A stretch of 24,617 bases of DNA from Bacteroidales bacterium UBA4893 (GTDB taxonomy: Bacteria; Bacteroidota; Bacteroidia; Bacteroidales; P3), in the NCBI GenBank assembly GCA_002399025.1, contig DHCV01000002.1, positions 1-24,617 on the forward strand, read 5' to 3'. Shown here piece after piece: positions 16,709 to 24,539 of this stretch (position 1 is the first letter of the stretch; the number at the start of each line of letters is the position of its first letter). Below the pieces are notes generated by a model. It ran no database searches. It had not been told where the DNA came from and worked only from the letters and a program-made list of their open reading frames with translations. The translations under genes and the position numbers were made by a program.

Positions 16709-17899
16709 ATGAAAATATCAAAAGTGAGAATAGTAGCTCTATATACTTTATTAGTTGTTATGCTACTTAGCAACAAAACTCTTCAAGCTCAAACATTAGA
16801 TAATAATGATGTAATCCTTCGTCAAAAAATTGAAGATGGAGTAAGAGTAATTAGTACAGGTGTGCCTTTACTTCTAATTGCACCCGATTCTCGTTCTGGA
16901 GCAATGGGAGATGTTGGAGTTGCAACAACACCAGATGCTAATTCAATACATTATAATGCTGCTAAGTTAGCATTTGTTGAAAAATCTGCAGGAGTCGCAT
17001 TCTCATATACTCCATGGCTTAGAGACTTGGTTGGTGATATTGACTTATCATATCTTTCTGCTTTTTATAAAATCAACGATAGAAGTGCAGTGGGAGGTTC
17101 ATTAACTTATTTCTCCTTAGGAAGCATTGACTTTTATGATGTTGCAGGAGAAAATAAAGGAAACTTCAAGCCAAATGAATTTGCTATTGACTTAGCATAC
17201 TCAATGAAACTTTCCGATAACTTATCAGCATCAGTTACAGGAAGATATATACGTTCTGACTTAACTCAAGGACAAAACGTTGGAACAACCTCAACCCATG
17301 CTGCAAACGCCTTTGGAACAGATATTGGCGTTTACTATCAAAACACAATTGGTGAAGAAGAAGATAAATCATACGCTCTTGGACTACAAATAGCAAATCT
17401 TGGTTCTAAAATATCTTACTCACAAGCCATTCAAAAAGAATTCCAACCTGCAAATCTTCGTCTTGGAGGAAGATATACTATGGATTTCAACCAATTTAAT
17501 TCAGTTTCTTTCCTATTAGACTTTAACAAACTCTTGGTTCCAACTCCTGCAATCTATGATGATTCTACTGGTGCAATTGTTGAAGGGATTGACAATAGGG
17601 TTGGAGTAATGCAAGGAGTTTTTCAATCTTTTTATGACGCTCCAAATGGATTTAAGGAAGAAATGCAGGAAATTAATATTTCTGTTGGTGCTGAATGGGT
17701 TTATAACAAATTTCTTTTTGTAAGAGGTGGTTTTTTCTATGAAAATCCTAAAAAGGGTGGACGTCAATACATGACTTTTGGAGGTGGTTTTAAGTATAAT
17801 ATTATGCAATTGGATATTGCATACCTTGTTCCAACCGTTGGGAATAATCATCCTTTGAAAAACACATTAAGGTTGTCTCTTTCATTTGATTTCAATTAA
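16709..17899 (+). CDS. porV: Type IX secretion outer membrane protein PorV
   Basis: A 396-aa beta-barrel protein that shuttles T9SS cargo from the secretion pore to PorU. It has a signal peptide (1-27, ending LQAQ), then the characteristic VISTGVPLLLIAPDSRSGAMGD (about 48-69) and ATTPDANSIHYNAAKLAF, a SYTPWLRDLV segment, and barrel strands through GGGFKYNIMQLDIAYLVP to a C-terminal FDFN. It is related to FadL-type barrels. Encoded just after porU and 8 bp before ispF; the porU-porV-ispF order is also found in Porphyromonas gingivalis, from general knowledge. Confidence 0.94.
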   Translation: MKISKVRIVALYTLLVVMLLSNKTLQAQTLDNNDVILRQKIEDGVRVISTGVPLLLIAPDSRSGAMGDVGVATTPDANSIHYNAAKLAFVEKSAGVAFSYTPWLRDLVGDIDLSYLSAFYKINDRSAVGGSLTYFSLGSIDFYDVAGENKGNFKPNEFAIDLAYSMKLSDNLSASVTGRYIRSDLTQGQNVGTTSTHAANAFGTDIGVYYQNTIGEEEDKSYALGLQIANLGSKISYSQAIQKEFQPANLRLGGRYTMDFNQFNSVSFLLDFNKLLVPTPAIYDDSTGAIVEGIDNRVGVMQGVFQSFYDAPNGFKEEMQEINISVGAEWVYNKFLFVRGGFFYENPKKGGRQYMTFGGGFKYNIMQLDIAYLVPTVGNNHPLKNTLRLSLSFDFN

Positions 17900-17907
17900 A
17901 AATCTCC

Positions 17908-18387
17908 ATGAAATATAGAGTTGGCATTGGCTACGATGTACATAAATTAGAGCAAGGTACTCCATTTTTCTTGGGAGGAATAGAGATTGAAAGTCCTTTT
18001 GGTGCAGTTGGACATTCGGATGCAGATGTATTAATTCATGCAATCATTGATTCACTATTAGGAGCTGCAAATTTAAGGGACATTGGTTATCTTTATCCTG
18101 ATACAAAAAAAGAGTTTAAAGGAATAGATAGCAAAATATTATTAAAAGATACTATTGATAAGGTTAGGGAGAAAGGTTTTAAAATAGAAAATTTAGACAC
18201 TATAATTTGTCTTCAAAGTCCTAAAATTTCTTCCTATATTCCTCAAATGCAAGAAACCCTTTCAAAGGTAATGCAAATTGAACTTGAAGATATAAATATT
18301 AAAGCAACGACCACAGAACATCTTGGTTTTGTTGGGAAAAAGGAAGGAGTTGCGGCACATTCTGTTTGTTTACTCAGTAAGGAGTAA
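17908..18387 (+). CDS. ispF: 2-C-methyl-D-erythritol 2,4-cyclodiphosphate synthase
   Basis: IspF cyclises the CDP-methylerythritol phosphate intermediate of the MEP isoprenoid pathway, releasing CMP. The 159-aa length is typical. The metal ligands Asp10 and His12 (GIGYDVHKL) and His44 (HSDADVLIHAIIDSLLGA) are present, as are the DIGYLYPDT loop and the signature ATTTEHLGFVGKKEGVAAHSV near the end. It starts 8 bp after porV, so it is almost certainly on the porUV transcript even though the function is unrelated. The repeat-rich hairpin region after it probably ends transcription. Confidence 0.97.
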   Translation: MKYRVGIGYDVHKLEQGTPFFLGGIEIESPFGAVGHSDADVLIHAIIDSLLGAANLRDIGYLYPDTKKEFKGIDSKILLKDTIDKVREKGFKIENLDTIICLQSPKISSYIPQMQETLSKVMQIELEDINIKATTTEHLGFVGKKEGVAAHSVCLLSKE

Positions 18388-18397
18388 TTCGGTATTT

Positions 18398-18522
18398 CTG
18401 TAACTCTGTAACTCTGTGACTCAGGATTGTTGAGGCGTTGAGTTGTGTTTATTACTGAGTTACCGAGTCTCAGAGTTACTGATTATCAGAGTCACCGATT
18501 CTCCGAGTTACTGAGTCTCAAA
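18398..18522. repeat. 16-nt minisatellite with inverted partner between convergent genes
   Basis: Four head-to-tail 16-nt units occupy 18459-18522: GTTACCGAGTCTCAGA, GTTACTGATTATCAGA, GTCACCGATTCTCCGA, GTTACTGAGTCTCAAA. The left part (18398-18424) holds the opposite-strand version in 8-nt steps (GTAACTCT, GTAACTCT, GTGACTCA). The left part pairs with 18455-18481 over about 22 of 27 positions with a 30-nt loop. It lies between ispF and the convergent NUDIX gene, and the last unit supplies the NUDIX stop codon. It may act as a two-way terminator. Confidence 0.7.
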
Positions 18523-19144
18523 ATAAATTAGTATTCTCCAACAAATCTCTTAGACTTAAAAAGCAATCAGCTACAACCTCATCAATTTTATCCCTTCCTA
18601 TCCATACAGCTTTTTCAATCCCCTCTTCTTTTTGGGCAATTAGATTCATTTCTTTAGTTTTCATATTATACCAATGTGTTTCCTTAAGTTCGTGGCGTCT
18701 ATTCATATAATAAGTATGATAGGTTATCCCTAATGGACTTACAATTTCTAAATCATTCAGTCCACACTCCTCTCTAACTTCTCTTAGGGCTGTTTCTTCA
18801 ATATCCTCCCCTATTTCCTTATGACCTTTTGGCAAATCCCATTTTCCATTTCTGAAAATAAATAATAGTTCATTATTCTGATTGCGAACCAATCCTCCAG
18901 CTGCCTGAACAAATACATAGTTTCTGATTGCACGCATAAACACCTTTGAAACATCTATATCTTTAACATATACTACTATAGAGTTTTTTTTGCGTCTCTC
19001 TTTAAGTAGATTTGGAAACGGAATTTCCAAAAAATTATCTTTATTGCATTCAATAATTTGTTTACCTTCAAGACTTAAGGTTTCGGGTGTTTGATTTGTT
19101 ATCAAAACACTATGGTATTTGGTGAAAATGTTATATTTTTGCAT
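18518..19144 (-). CDS. NUDIX hydrolase
   Basis: A 208-aa protein with a complete Nudix box at residues 107-129: Gly107, Glu113, then Arg121-Glu122-Val123-x-Glu125-Glu126-x-Gly128-Leu129, within GHKEIGEDIEETALREV and REECGL. These residues bind Mg and cleave nucleoside-diphosphate-linked compounds. The box follows GKWDLPKGH and a beta strand starting YVFVQAAGGLVRNQNNELL. About 70 N-terminal residues (YNIFTKYHSVLITNQ..) form an additional domain of unknown role seen in related Bacteroidota proteins. The substrate cannot be told from sequence. It is divergent from pyrE with only one base between the start codons. Its stop codon falls inside the 16-nt minisatellite. Confidence 0.9.
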   Translation of the reverse strand: MQKYNIFTKYHSVLITNQTPETLSLEGKQIIECNKDNFLEIPFPNLLKERRKKNSIVVYVKDIDVSKVFMRAIRNYVFVQAAGGLVRNQNNELLFIFRNGKWDLPKGHKEIGEDIEETALREVREECGLNDLEIVSPLGITYHTYYMNRRHELKETHWYNMKTKEMNLIAQKEEGIEKAVWIGRDKIDEVVADCFLSLRDLLENTNLF

Positions 19145-19145
19145 T

Positions 19146-19802
19146 ATGAAAGTAAATAATGATACAGCTATACAAGCCTCTCGATTTCTTTTGCAAATTA
19201 AAGCAATTAAATTGAATAATGAAAATCCTTTTACTTGGGCATCTGGAAGAAAGTCACCAATTTATTGTGATAATCGTGTAACTCTTTCTTATCCAGAGAT
19301 AAGAACTTTTATTCGTCAGCAATTTGTTTCAATAATAAACGAAAATTTTGCTGAAGTTGATGTTATTGCTGGTGTTGCAACTGGTGGAATTGCACAAGGA
19401 GTTTTGGTTGCTCAAGATTTAGGCAAGCCTTTTGTTTATGTTCGTCCTCAGGAAAAGCAACATGGTTTGACAAATAAGATTGAAGGAGATATTAAAGAAG
19501 GTCAAACTGTTCTAATTGTTGAGGATTTGATTTCTACTGGCAAGAGTAGTTTGCAGGTTGTTGATACTTTAAGAGATGCCGGTTGTATAGTTAAAGGTAT
19601 GGTTGCAATTTTCACTTATGGTTTAGATGTTTCTCAAGCTGCTTTTGAAACAAAAGATGTGCCTTTGGTTACAATTACTAATTATGATACTCTTATTGAA
19701 ACTGCAAAAGAGGAAAATTACATTAAGGAAGAAGACTTAAAGTCATTAAACAAATGGAGAATCAATCCTGAGAAATGGTCTGAGGAGAGAAAGAACGGAT
19801 AA
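19146..19802 (+). CDS. pyrE: Orotate phosphoribosyltransferase
   Basis: PyrE joins orotate to PRPP to make OMP in pyrimidine synthesis. The 218-aa protein shows the family pattern: FTWASGRKSPIYCDNR (substrate loop, about 29-44), VIAGVATGGIAQGVLVAQ, YVRPQEKQHGLTNKIEG (flexible catalytic loop) and the PRPP-binding motif VLIVEDLISTGKSS (122-135). The frame extends nine codons upstream to 19119 within the NUDIX gene, but MKVNNDTAIQ is the natural start. A TATTTTTG box ends at 19141, so transcription could begin at or next to the ATG, giving a leaderless or nearly leaderless message; no good -33 element is seen. A strong terminator follows. Confidence 0.95.
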   Translation: MKVNNDTAIQASRFLLQIKAIKLNNENPFTWASGRKSPIYCDNRVTLSYPEIRTFIRQQFVSIINENFAEVDVIAGVATGGIAQGVLVAQDLGKPFVYVRPQEKQHGLTNKIEGDIKEGQTVLIVEDLISTGKSSLQVVDTLRDAGCIVKGMVAIFTYGLDVSQAAFETKDVPLVTITNYDTLIETAKEENYIKEEDLKSLNKWRINPEKWSEERKNG

Positions 19803-19818
19803 TATTATTTAAATAACC

Positions 19819-19848
19819 AAAAAGGCGTTATTGTTAACGCCTTTTTTT
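19819..19848 (+). terminator. Intrinsic terminator of pyrE
   Basis: AAAAAGGCGTTA (19819-19830) pairs perfectly with TAACGCCTTTTT (19835-19846) around TTGT, with a T-run from 19842 to 19848. It lies 16 bp after the pyrE stop codon. Confidence 0.92.
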
Positions 19849-19863
19849 ATACCAATTAAATTT

Positions 19864-20280
19864 ATGGCAAAGCTTGAGAGCAAAGAAGTTGAGATAAATT
19901 CGCCTAAAGAAAAGATTTTTGACTTCCTATCTGACTTTACAAATTTTTCATTACTTGTTCCTGATAAGATTGAGAATTGGAAAGCAACTAAAGAAAAATG
20001 TTCTTTCAGGATTAGTGGATTGGCTGATATTGGAATGGAAATATCTCAAACAACTCCTTGGAGTTCTATTATTATTGTTAATGATAAGGAGATTAATAAT
20101 CCTTTTTCTTTCTCTTTTAATTGGGATTTCAAAGATATAAACGAATCTAAAACAAAGGTTCAGTCTTTTTTTGACTTGGATATTAACCCTATGATGTCAA
20201 TGATGATTAAAAAACCTTTGCAAAATTTTATGGATGTCTTGGTTGATAAATTAAAAGAGAAGATGGAAAACGAATCTTAG
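19864..20280 (+). CDS. SRPBCC (START-like) family protein
   Basis: A 138-aa cytoplasmic protein with the helix-grip fold used to hold hydrophobic ligands. Visible pattern: the first strand KLESKEVEINSP, then KEKIFDFLSDFTNFSLLVPDKIENWKAT, a run of beta strands (CSFRISGLADIGMEISQ; FSFSFNWDFKD; TKVQSFFDLDINPM) and the long closing helix PLQNFMDVLVDKLKEKME. No ligand or reaction can be assigned. The frame can be opened at 19831, but that codon lies in the loop of the pyrE terminator; the ATG at 19864 (MAKLESKEV) is preferred. It starts 15 bp after that terminator and ends 7 bp before the PorE-like gene, so those two are co-transcribed. Confidence 0.85.
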   Translation: MAKLESKEVEINSPKEKIFDFLSDFTNFSLLVPDKIENWKATKEKCSFRISGLADIGMEISQTTPWSSIIIVNDKEINNPFSFSFNWDFKDINESKTKVQSFFDLDINPMMSMMIKKPLQNFMDVLVDKLKEKMENES

Positions 20281-20287
20281 TGTATTT

Positions 20288-22261
20288 ATGAAATATTTCA
20301 TTGCTTTTTTATTGGTTTCAGTTTTTTTTCAAGCTGGTTTTTCTCAAGAAAAACATATTTTAGAATATGACCTTTGCAGTGAAGATATCAGTAGAAAAAC
20401 TAAGAAGGAGTTTACAAAAGCCTATAATTTATTTTCTAAAGGCAATTTGAATGAATCCTCAAAATTATTTAGAGAATTAACAATTAAATATCCTGATTTT
20501 GCTTCACCTTATTTCATTATTGGATTAATTGGGGCTGAACTTTCCAATAATGCAACTATGAAAAAAAACTTCCCATTGGTTATTGAGAAATGTCCTGAAT
20601 TTTCTCATCCTCTTCTATATTATTATTTAGGACTTATTGACTATACTTACGAGAGATTTGATTCTTGCATAGTTAATTTTGAAAAATTTCAAAAACTTGC
20701 CTTTGATGATCCCAACATATCGGATAGTCTAATAAATGAATCTACAAATTACCTTCAATGGGCTGTTTTTATTTCAGAAACCAAGGCAAACCCTGTTGAG
20801 TTTAACCCTTACTCTATCGATGATGTTTGTACTAATGACGACGAGTTTCTTCCTTTTATCTCTCATGATAGAGAGAAACTATTCTTTACAAGGAGAATGT
20901 ATGTGAAGGAAGAAAACCCAGGTTCATTTTATGAAAAAGACAATGTTGTACAAAAAGAAATTTTCTGCATAGCCTCTAAGAAAGAAGATGGAAATTACGA
21001 TAAAGGCTTTCCTCTTCCAGAACCATTTAATAGCGTATATAATGAAGGAGGAGCAACACTAACTGCAGACAATAGGGAACTTTATTATACAGTTTGCCAG
21101 CCACAAGATGAATATATTAATTGTGATATTTATTATTGCAGTTGGCTTGGTGAGTATTGGAGCGATATTAAACCTTTGGGACAGAATATAAATACTATGG
21201 GAACTTGGGAAAGTCAGCCCTGCATCTCTCCAGATGGAAAAACCTTATATTTTGTTTCAAATCGTGCAGGAGGTTATGGAGGATTGGATATTTGGTATTC
21301 TAAAAAACAAAAAGATGGTTCTTGGGGAAGAGCAATTAATGCAGGTGGCAGAATAAATACTCCCTTAAATGAAAAATCCCCATTTCTTCATCCTGATGGT
21401 GTAAGTTTTTATTTTTCATCAACAGGCTGGAAAGGAATGGGAGGTTACGATTTCTTCTATCTAAAACTTGATGATAAGAACATGAAACGCCCAATAAATC
21501 TTGGTTATCCAATCAATACTGAAGGAGATGAGGTTGGACTTTATGTAACTCTTGGCAATGAAATGGCATATTTTGCTTCCAATAACCTCAACTCTAATGG
21601 GAATTGGGAAATTTATGGTTTTGATCTCGACAAAAGATACAAACCTTTAAGTGCTAAGATTCTTAAAGGAAATATTAACGATATTTCAAATGATGGGTTT
21701 AATGCAACTCTTGAACTAACTAGAATATCTGACAAGACTCAAGCAAATTACGATATTAACCCTCAAACCGGAGATTTCGCATTAGTTGTTTTGGAGGATG
21801 AGCCCTATATTTTGAAAGCAAAGAAAGAAGGATTTGCGTTTGAATCAAAGCTTATTAATAAAGAGGTTATTAATAGTAATATTCCAATTGAAATGGAGCT
21901 TAAGGCACTTGAGATTGGAGAAAGCTATGAGATTAATGATATACTTTTTGCTACCAATTCTTATGAAATTACTAAGGAATCGGAGCAGGTTATTGATGCC
22001 TTTATTGAATACTTGATTGAATATCCAAAAATTCGCTGTACGATTGAGGGTTATACTGATAACATTGGAAAAGAAGAGGATAATTTAATTCTTTCACAAA
22101 ACAGAGCAAAAGCAGTTGCTGATTATATTATCAAAAATCGTATTAGAGAGGATAGAATTCAGTATAAGGGTTATGGTGCTAAGAAACCCGTTGCAGATAA
22201 TAATACAGAAGAAGGCAGAAGAAAGAATCGTCGTACAGTCTTTAAAATAGATTCAATGTAA
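20288..22261 (+). CDS. PorE-like TPR / beta-propeller / OmpA multidomain protein
   Basis: A 657-aa periplasmic or outer-membrane-associated protein. Order: signal peptide (1-19), TPR-like helices (about 35-165: FTKAYNLFSKGNLNESSKLFREL), PD40 beta-propeller repeats (about 185-450, with ISPDGKTLYFVSNRAGGYGGLDIW and LHPDGVSFYFSSTGWKGMGGYDFF), a carboxypeptidase-regulatory-like domain (about 455-540) and an OmpA-type peptidoglycan-binding domain (545-657). In the latter, GYTDNIG..LSQNRAKAVADYI carries the binding Asp591 and Arg606. The same domain order defines PorE (PG1058) of the Porphyromonas T9SS. PorE is described as a lipoprotein; this one has no lipobox (leader ends FQAGFSQ), so it is called PorE-like rather than PorE. 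It would anchor secretion complexes to peptidoglycan. Confidence 0.85.
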   Translation: MKYFIAFLLVSVFFQAGFSQEKHILEYDLCSEDISRKTKKEFTKAYNLFSKGNLNESSKLFRELTIKYPDFASPYFIIGLIGAELSNNATMKKNFPLVIEKCPEFSHPLLYYYLGLIDYTYERFDSCIVNFEKFQKLAFDDPNISDSLINESTNYLQWAVFISETKANPVEFNPYSIDDVCTNDDEFLPFISHDREKLFFTRRMYVKEENPGSFYEKDNVVQKEIFCIASKKEDGNYDKGFPLPEPFNSVYNEGGATLTADNRELYYTVCQPQDEYINCDIYYCSWLGEYWSDIKPLGQNINTMGTWESQPCISPDGKTLYFVSNRAGGYGGLDIWYSKKQKDGSWGRAINAGGRINTPLNEKSPFLHPDGVSFYFSSTGWKGMGGYDFFYLKLDDKNMKRPINLGYPINTEGDEVGLYVTLGNEMAYFASNNLNSNGNWEIYGFDLDKRYKPLSAKILKGNINDISNDGFNATLELTRISDKTQANYDINPQTGDFALVVLEDEPYILKAKKEGFAFESKLINKEVINSNIPIEMELKALEIGESYEINDILFATNSYEITKESEQVIDAFIEYLIEYPKIRCTIEGYTDNIGKEEDNLILSQNRAKAVADYIIKNRIREDRIQYKGYGAKKPVADNNTEEGRRKNRRTVFKIDSM

Positions 22262-22274
22262 TTTTCTTACATCA

Positions 22275-23564
22275 TTATATTTCTATTGTTGCAAAAGGCA
22301 AAGCTTCTGTTAGACCTACCAATTTTAAAAGCAGATAAAGTTCCCAATGCATTATAGTCTCAACAATTGTTCCAAGGAAAAGAATATCTGAAAACAAAAG
22401 GAAAAGTATTATTGTAATAAGAACTATTGACATAAAAGGGACAATAACAATATTAAACAAAAGCATATAAGGATAAATAACCCTAAATCGCCATAAAAGC
22501 AAAGGGAATAGAAACGCTTGAGCCGAAAGCGTCATACCTGCAGCACTAATTCCTTGTCTTGAAATATAGTTAAGTTTGTACTTAGGGATTAGTTTTTCTC
22601 TCCATCGAGCAAAGACAATTATTCCAAATACAGCCAGAAAAGAAAATTGAAAGCTCCAATTAAACAAAATCATCGGATCGAAGATTAAGAAAATAAAAAT
22701 TGTTACATAGAATGTATTTAAAGAATCATAGCCCCTGTTAGTATGTTTGCTTAACAAGAAAACCATCATCATAATAGCAACCCTAAGTGCCGAAGGCGTT
22801 AAACTCACAATAAAGCAAAGAGCAAAAGCAATAATTAATAAAATAATCTTCCTAAGAATAATTAGTTTTTCTCGCCCAAAGGTCAAAAGCTTAAGAAAAG
22901 AATCAAAAACTATGAGAATAATTGCAATATTCATTCCCGAAACAACAAGAATATGGGTTAGACCAGCCTGACGGAAATTTTCCTGAGTGTTATCATCAAT
23001 GTATTCTTTCTCGCCCAAAAGCATACCAATAGCCAATGCAGCCTCCTGCTTAGGTAATTTAGAATTAAGAAGTTTATTTTGGCAGTATTTATTAACCTTT
23101 CTTGCCTTAGAAATAAGGACATTACCCTTATTTTCATCAATCCTTTTCCAATCAGCATTAGATAGGAAAACATTATCATAAATCTTCTTTCTCTTCATCA
23201 TCCTCTTATAATCAAAAGAAGAGCTTTCAATAAAATTCTCAATAGGCCTTAGTGTAGAATTGGTTAAGATTACATCACCGAATTTTATATTATGAATAGA
23301 GTCCTTTTTGGGGAAATAAACCATGACGTCTCCTTCAGTGTAATGAAGAAGATTACCATTCACACATCTAATAATCTCACCCCTATAACTAATTGTTTTA
23401 TTCTTTAACTCTCCATCCGACTTAATAAGAATTTGATAATCACTACCCTCAACATAATGCTTAGAATAATGATTACGAACAAAAACCAAAGGCAAAAAAC
23501 TTTCCCAAATAAGAATTAAGAAGCACAAAGGAATAAGTACAAATAAAATGGGACGCTTTTTCAT
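22275..23564 (-). CDS. ComEC/Rec2 family membrane protein, short form
   Basis: A 429-aa membrane protein carrying the Competence domain of ComEC, the channel for DNA uptake. The family signature GLTHILVVSGMNIAI is at 201-215, preceded by EAALAIGMLLGEK. Helices follow at about 238-270, 283-300, 308-320, 345-360 and 366-395, including SLTPSALRVAIMMMVFLLSKHTNR and WSFQFSFLAVFGIIVFAR. The region 30-140 matches the extracytoplasmic DUF4131/OB-like part. Full ComEC proteins are commonly 650-750 aa; this one ends at PFATIEI without a metallo-beta-lactamase domain or a long C-terminal tail, and begins with only one helix. The gene ends 13 bp from the convergent PorE-like gene. Whether it supports DNA uptake is uncertain. 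Confidence 0.85.
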   Translation of the reverse strand: MKKRPILFVLIPLCFLILIWESFLPLVFVRNHYSKHYVEGSDYQILIKSDGELKNKTISYRGEIIRCVNGNLLHYTEGDVMVYFPKKDSIHNIKFGDVILTNSTLRPIENFIESSSFDYKRMMKRKKIYDNVFLSNADWKRIDENKGNVLISKARKVNKYCQNKLLNSKLPKQEAALAIGMLLGEKEYIDDNTQENFRQAGLTHILVVSGMNIAIILIVFDSFLKLLTFGREKLIILRKIILLIIAFALCFIVSLTPSALRVAIMMMVFLLSKHTNRGYDSLNTFYVTIFIFLIFDPMILFNWSFQFSFLAVFGIIVFARWREKLIPKYKLNYISRQGISAAGMTLSAQAFLFPLLLWRFRVIYPYMLLFNIVIVPFMSIVLITIILFLLFSDILFLGTIVETIMHWELYLLLKLVGLTEALPFATIEI

Positions 23565-23603
23565 TCTTATCTTCTAACGCATTATTATTAAGATATGTTA
23601 TTC

Positions 23604-24443
23604 TTATTTATTGAGGGAGTTGTTATTCTTATTTTTCAATGTTTTTGCATTTTTACTTGTTACAACATTTTTCTTAGTTGTATCTTCAAGTTGCTTTCTT
23701 GCTGCCTTTGCAACATTTCCACCTTGACGAGCAACCTTTTTGTTTTCGTCAAATGTTTCAGGAGCTTTATCTTTTGATATTTCTGTTGTGGAAGCTTCTG
23801 CAAGCATATTCAAAACCAACTCCATATTAGTCATATGATCACGTAAACTTTCTTTTCTAAGTCCTTTATAGTTTTTATATTCTCTTGTTGTAAAACCACT
23901 CCATGTCTTGGTAATTTCATCAGTAAGTATTGCAAATTCTTCTCCCTTTTTAACTCCTCTATTTTCCCATTCATCTGTTAATTCCTTACGAATTTCTATA
24001 CTCTTCAAACGCTGATTAATCCACTCTTTGCTATAGCCTTTGCGTAGATATGTCTCCATAAGTCTTTCAATCCCAATTTCAGGGTCATTAATCTCGTCTA
24101 TTCTTTCACTTCCAACTTTAGCAAGCCATAATTTAAAAGGCTCTGCTTTAGGAGAAGGAATTGATTGAATCAACCTAAAAAGCTGTTCAGTATCAGCAAC
24201 ATCAGTCATACGCATCTTGCCATCATTGGCAACCATTTTCAAACCGTGACAATTCGTCACGGTTTCATTTCCTTCATCCTTTAAACGTTGCTTAAGTTTT
24301 CTCCAATAGGCTGAAGGGTCTATACTTTGAGTTAAAACACTGACAACATCTACAATAGAAAAATACCATTTCTCTTGCTCTTCGTCCCAAAGAGTACGAA
24401 TTTTCTTATCTTCAAAAACTTTAATTGCCTTTTCCTTTGTCAT
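23604..24443 (-). CDS. Bro-N domain protein (phage antirepressor-like)
   Basis: A 279-aa protein whose first 110 residues match the Bro-N domain of baculovirus BRO and phage antirepressors: IRTLWDEEQEKWYFSIVDVVSVLTQS, AYWRKLKQRLKDEG, then GKMRMTDVADTEQLFRLIQSIPSP and FKLWLAKVGSERIDEI. The middle part (130-220) is helical and charged. The last 60 residues are rich in Lys, Asn and Thr (KKVARQGGNVAKAARKQLE, ending NNNSLNK) and probably disordered or DNA-binding. Such proteins are widespread in Bacteroidota chromosomes outside prophages; no other phage gene is near. Function is not established. A TACTTTTG box upstream (24521-24528) may be its promoter. Confidence 0.85.
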   Translation of the reverse strand: MTKEKAIKVFEDKKIRTLWDEEQEKWYFSIVDVVSVLTQSIDPSAYWRKLKQRLKDEGNETVTNCHGLKMVANDGKMRMTDVADTEQLFRLIQSIPSPKAEPFKLWLAKVGSERIDEINDPEIGIERLMETYLRKGYSKEWINQRLKSIEIRKELTDEWENRGVKKGEEFAILTDEITKTWSGFTTREYKNYKGLRKESLRDHMTNMELVLNMLAEASTTEISKDKAPETFDENKKVARQGGNVAKAARKQLEDTTKKNVVTSKNAKTLKNKNNNSLNK

Positions 24444-24520
24444 AAATTATATGTTTTAAAAGTTCCAATATGCAAACATTGGGAAGCTTTTTCATTCTTA
24501 TTATTAGATTAAACAATAAG

Positions 24521-24528
24521 CAAAAGTA
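24521..24528 (-). promoter_or_regulatory. Possible -7 box for the Bro-N gene
   Basis: On the minus strand TACTTTTG matches TAnnTTTG and would give a leader of about 70 nt. No TTTG is seen 19-20 nt upstream, where the dispersed repeat copy B begins, so the call is weak. Confidence 0.35.
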
Positions 24529-24539
24529 CAATTTTTTCC

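Noticed and set aside
19119..19145. Upstream start for pyrE
   Set aside because: It overlaps the divergent NUDIX gene and adds nine residues unlike PyrE; MKVNNDTAIQ at 19146 fits the family.
19831..19863. Upstream start for the SRPBCC protein
   Set aside because: The codon lies within the loop of the pyrE terminator, and the extra residues precede the first fold strand.
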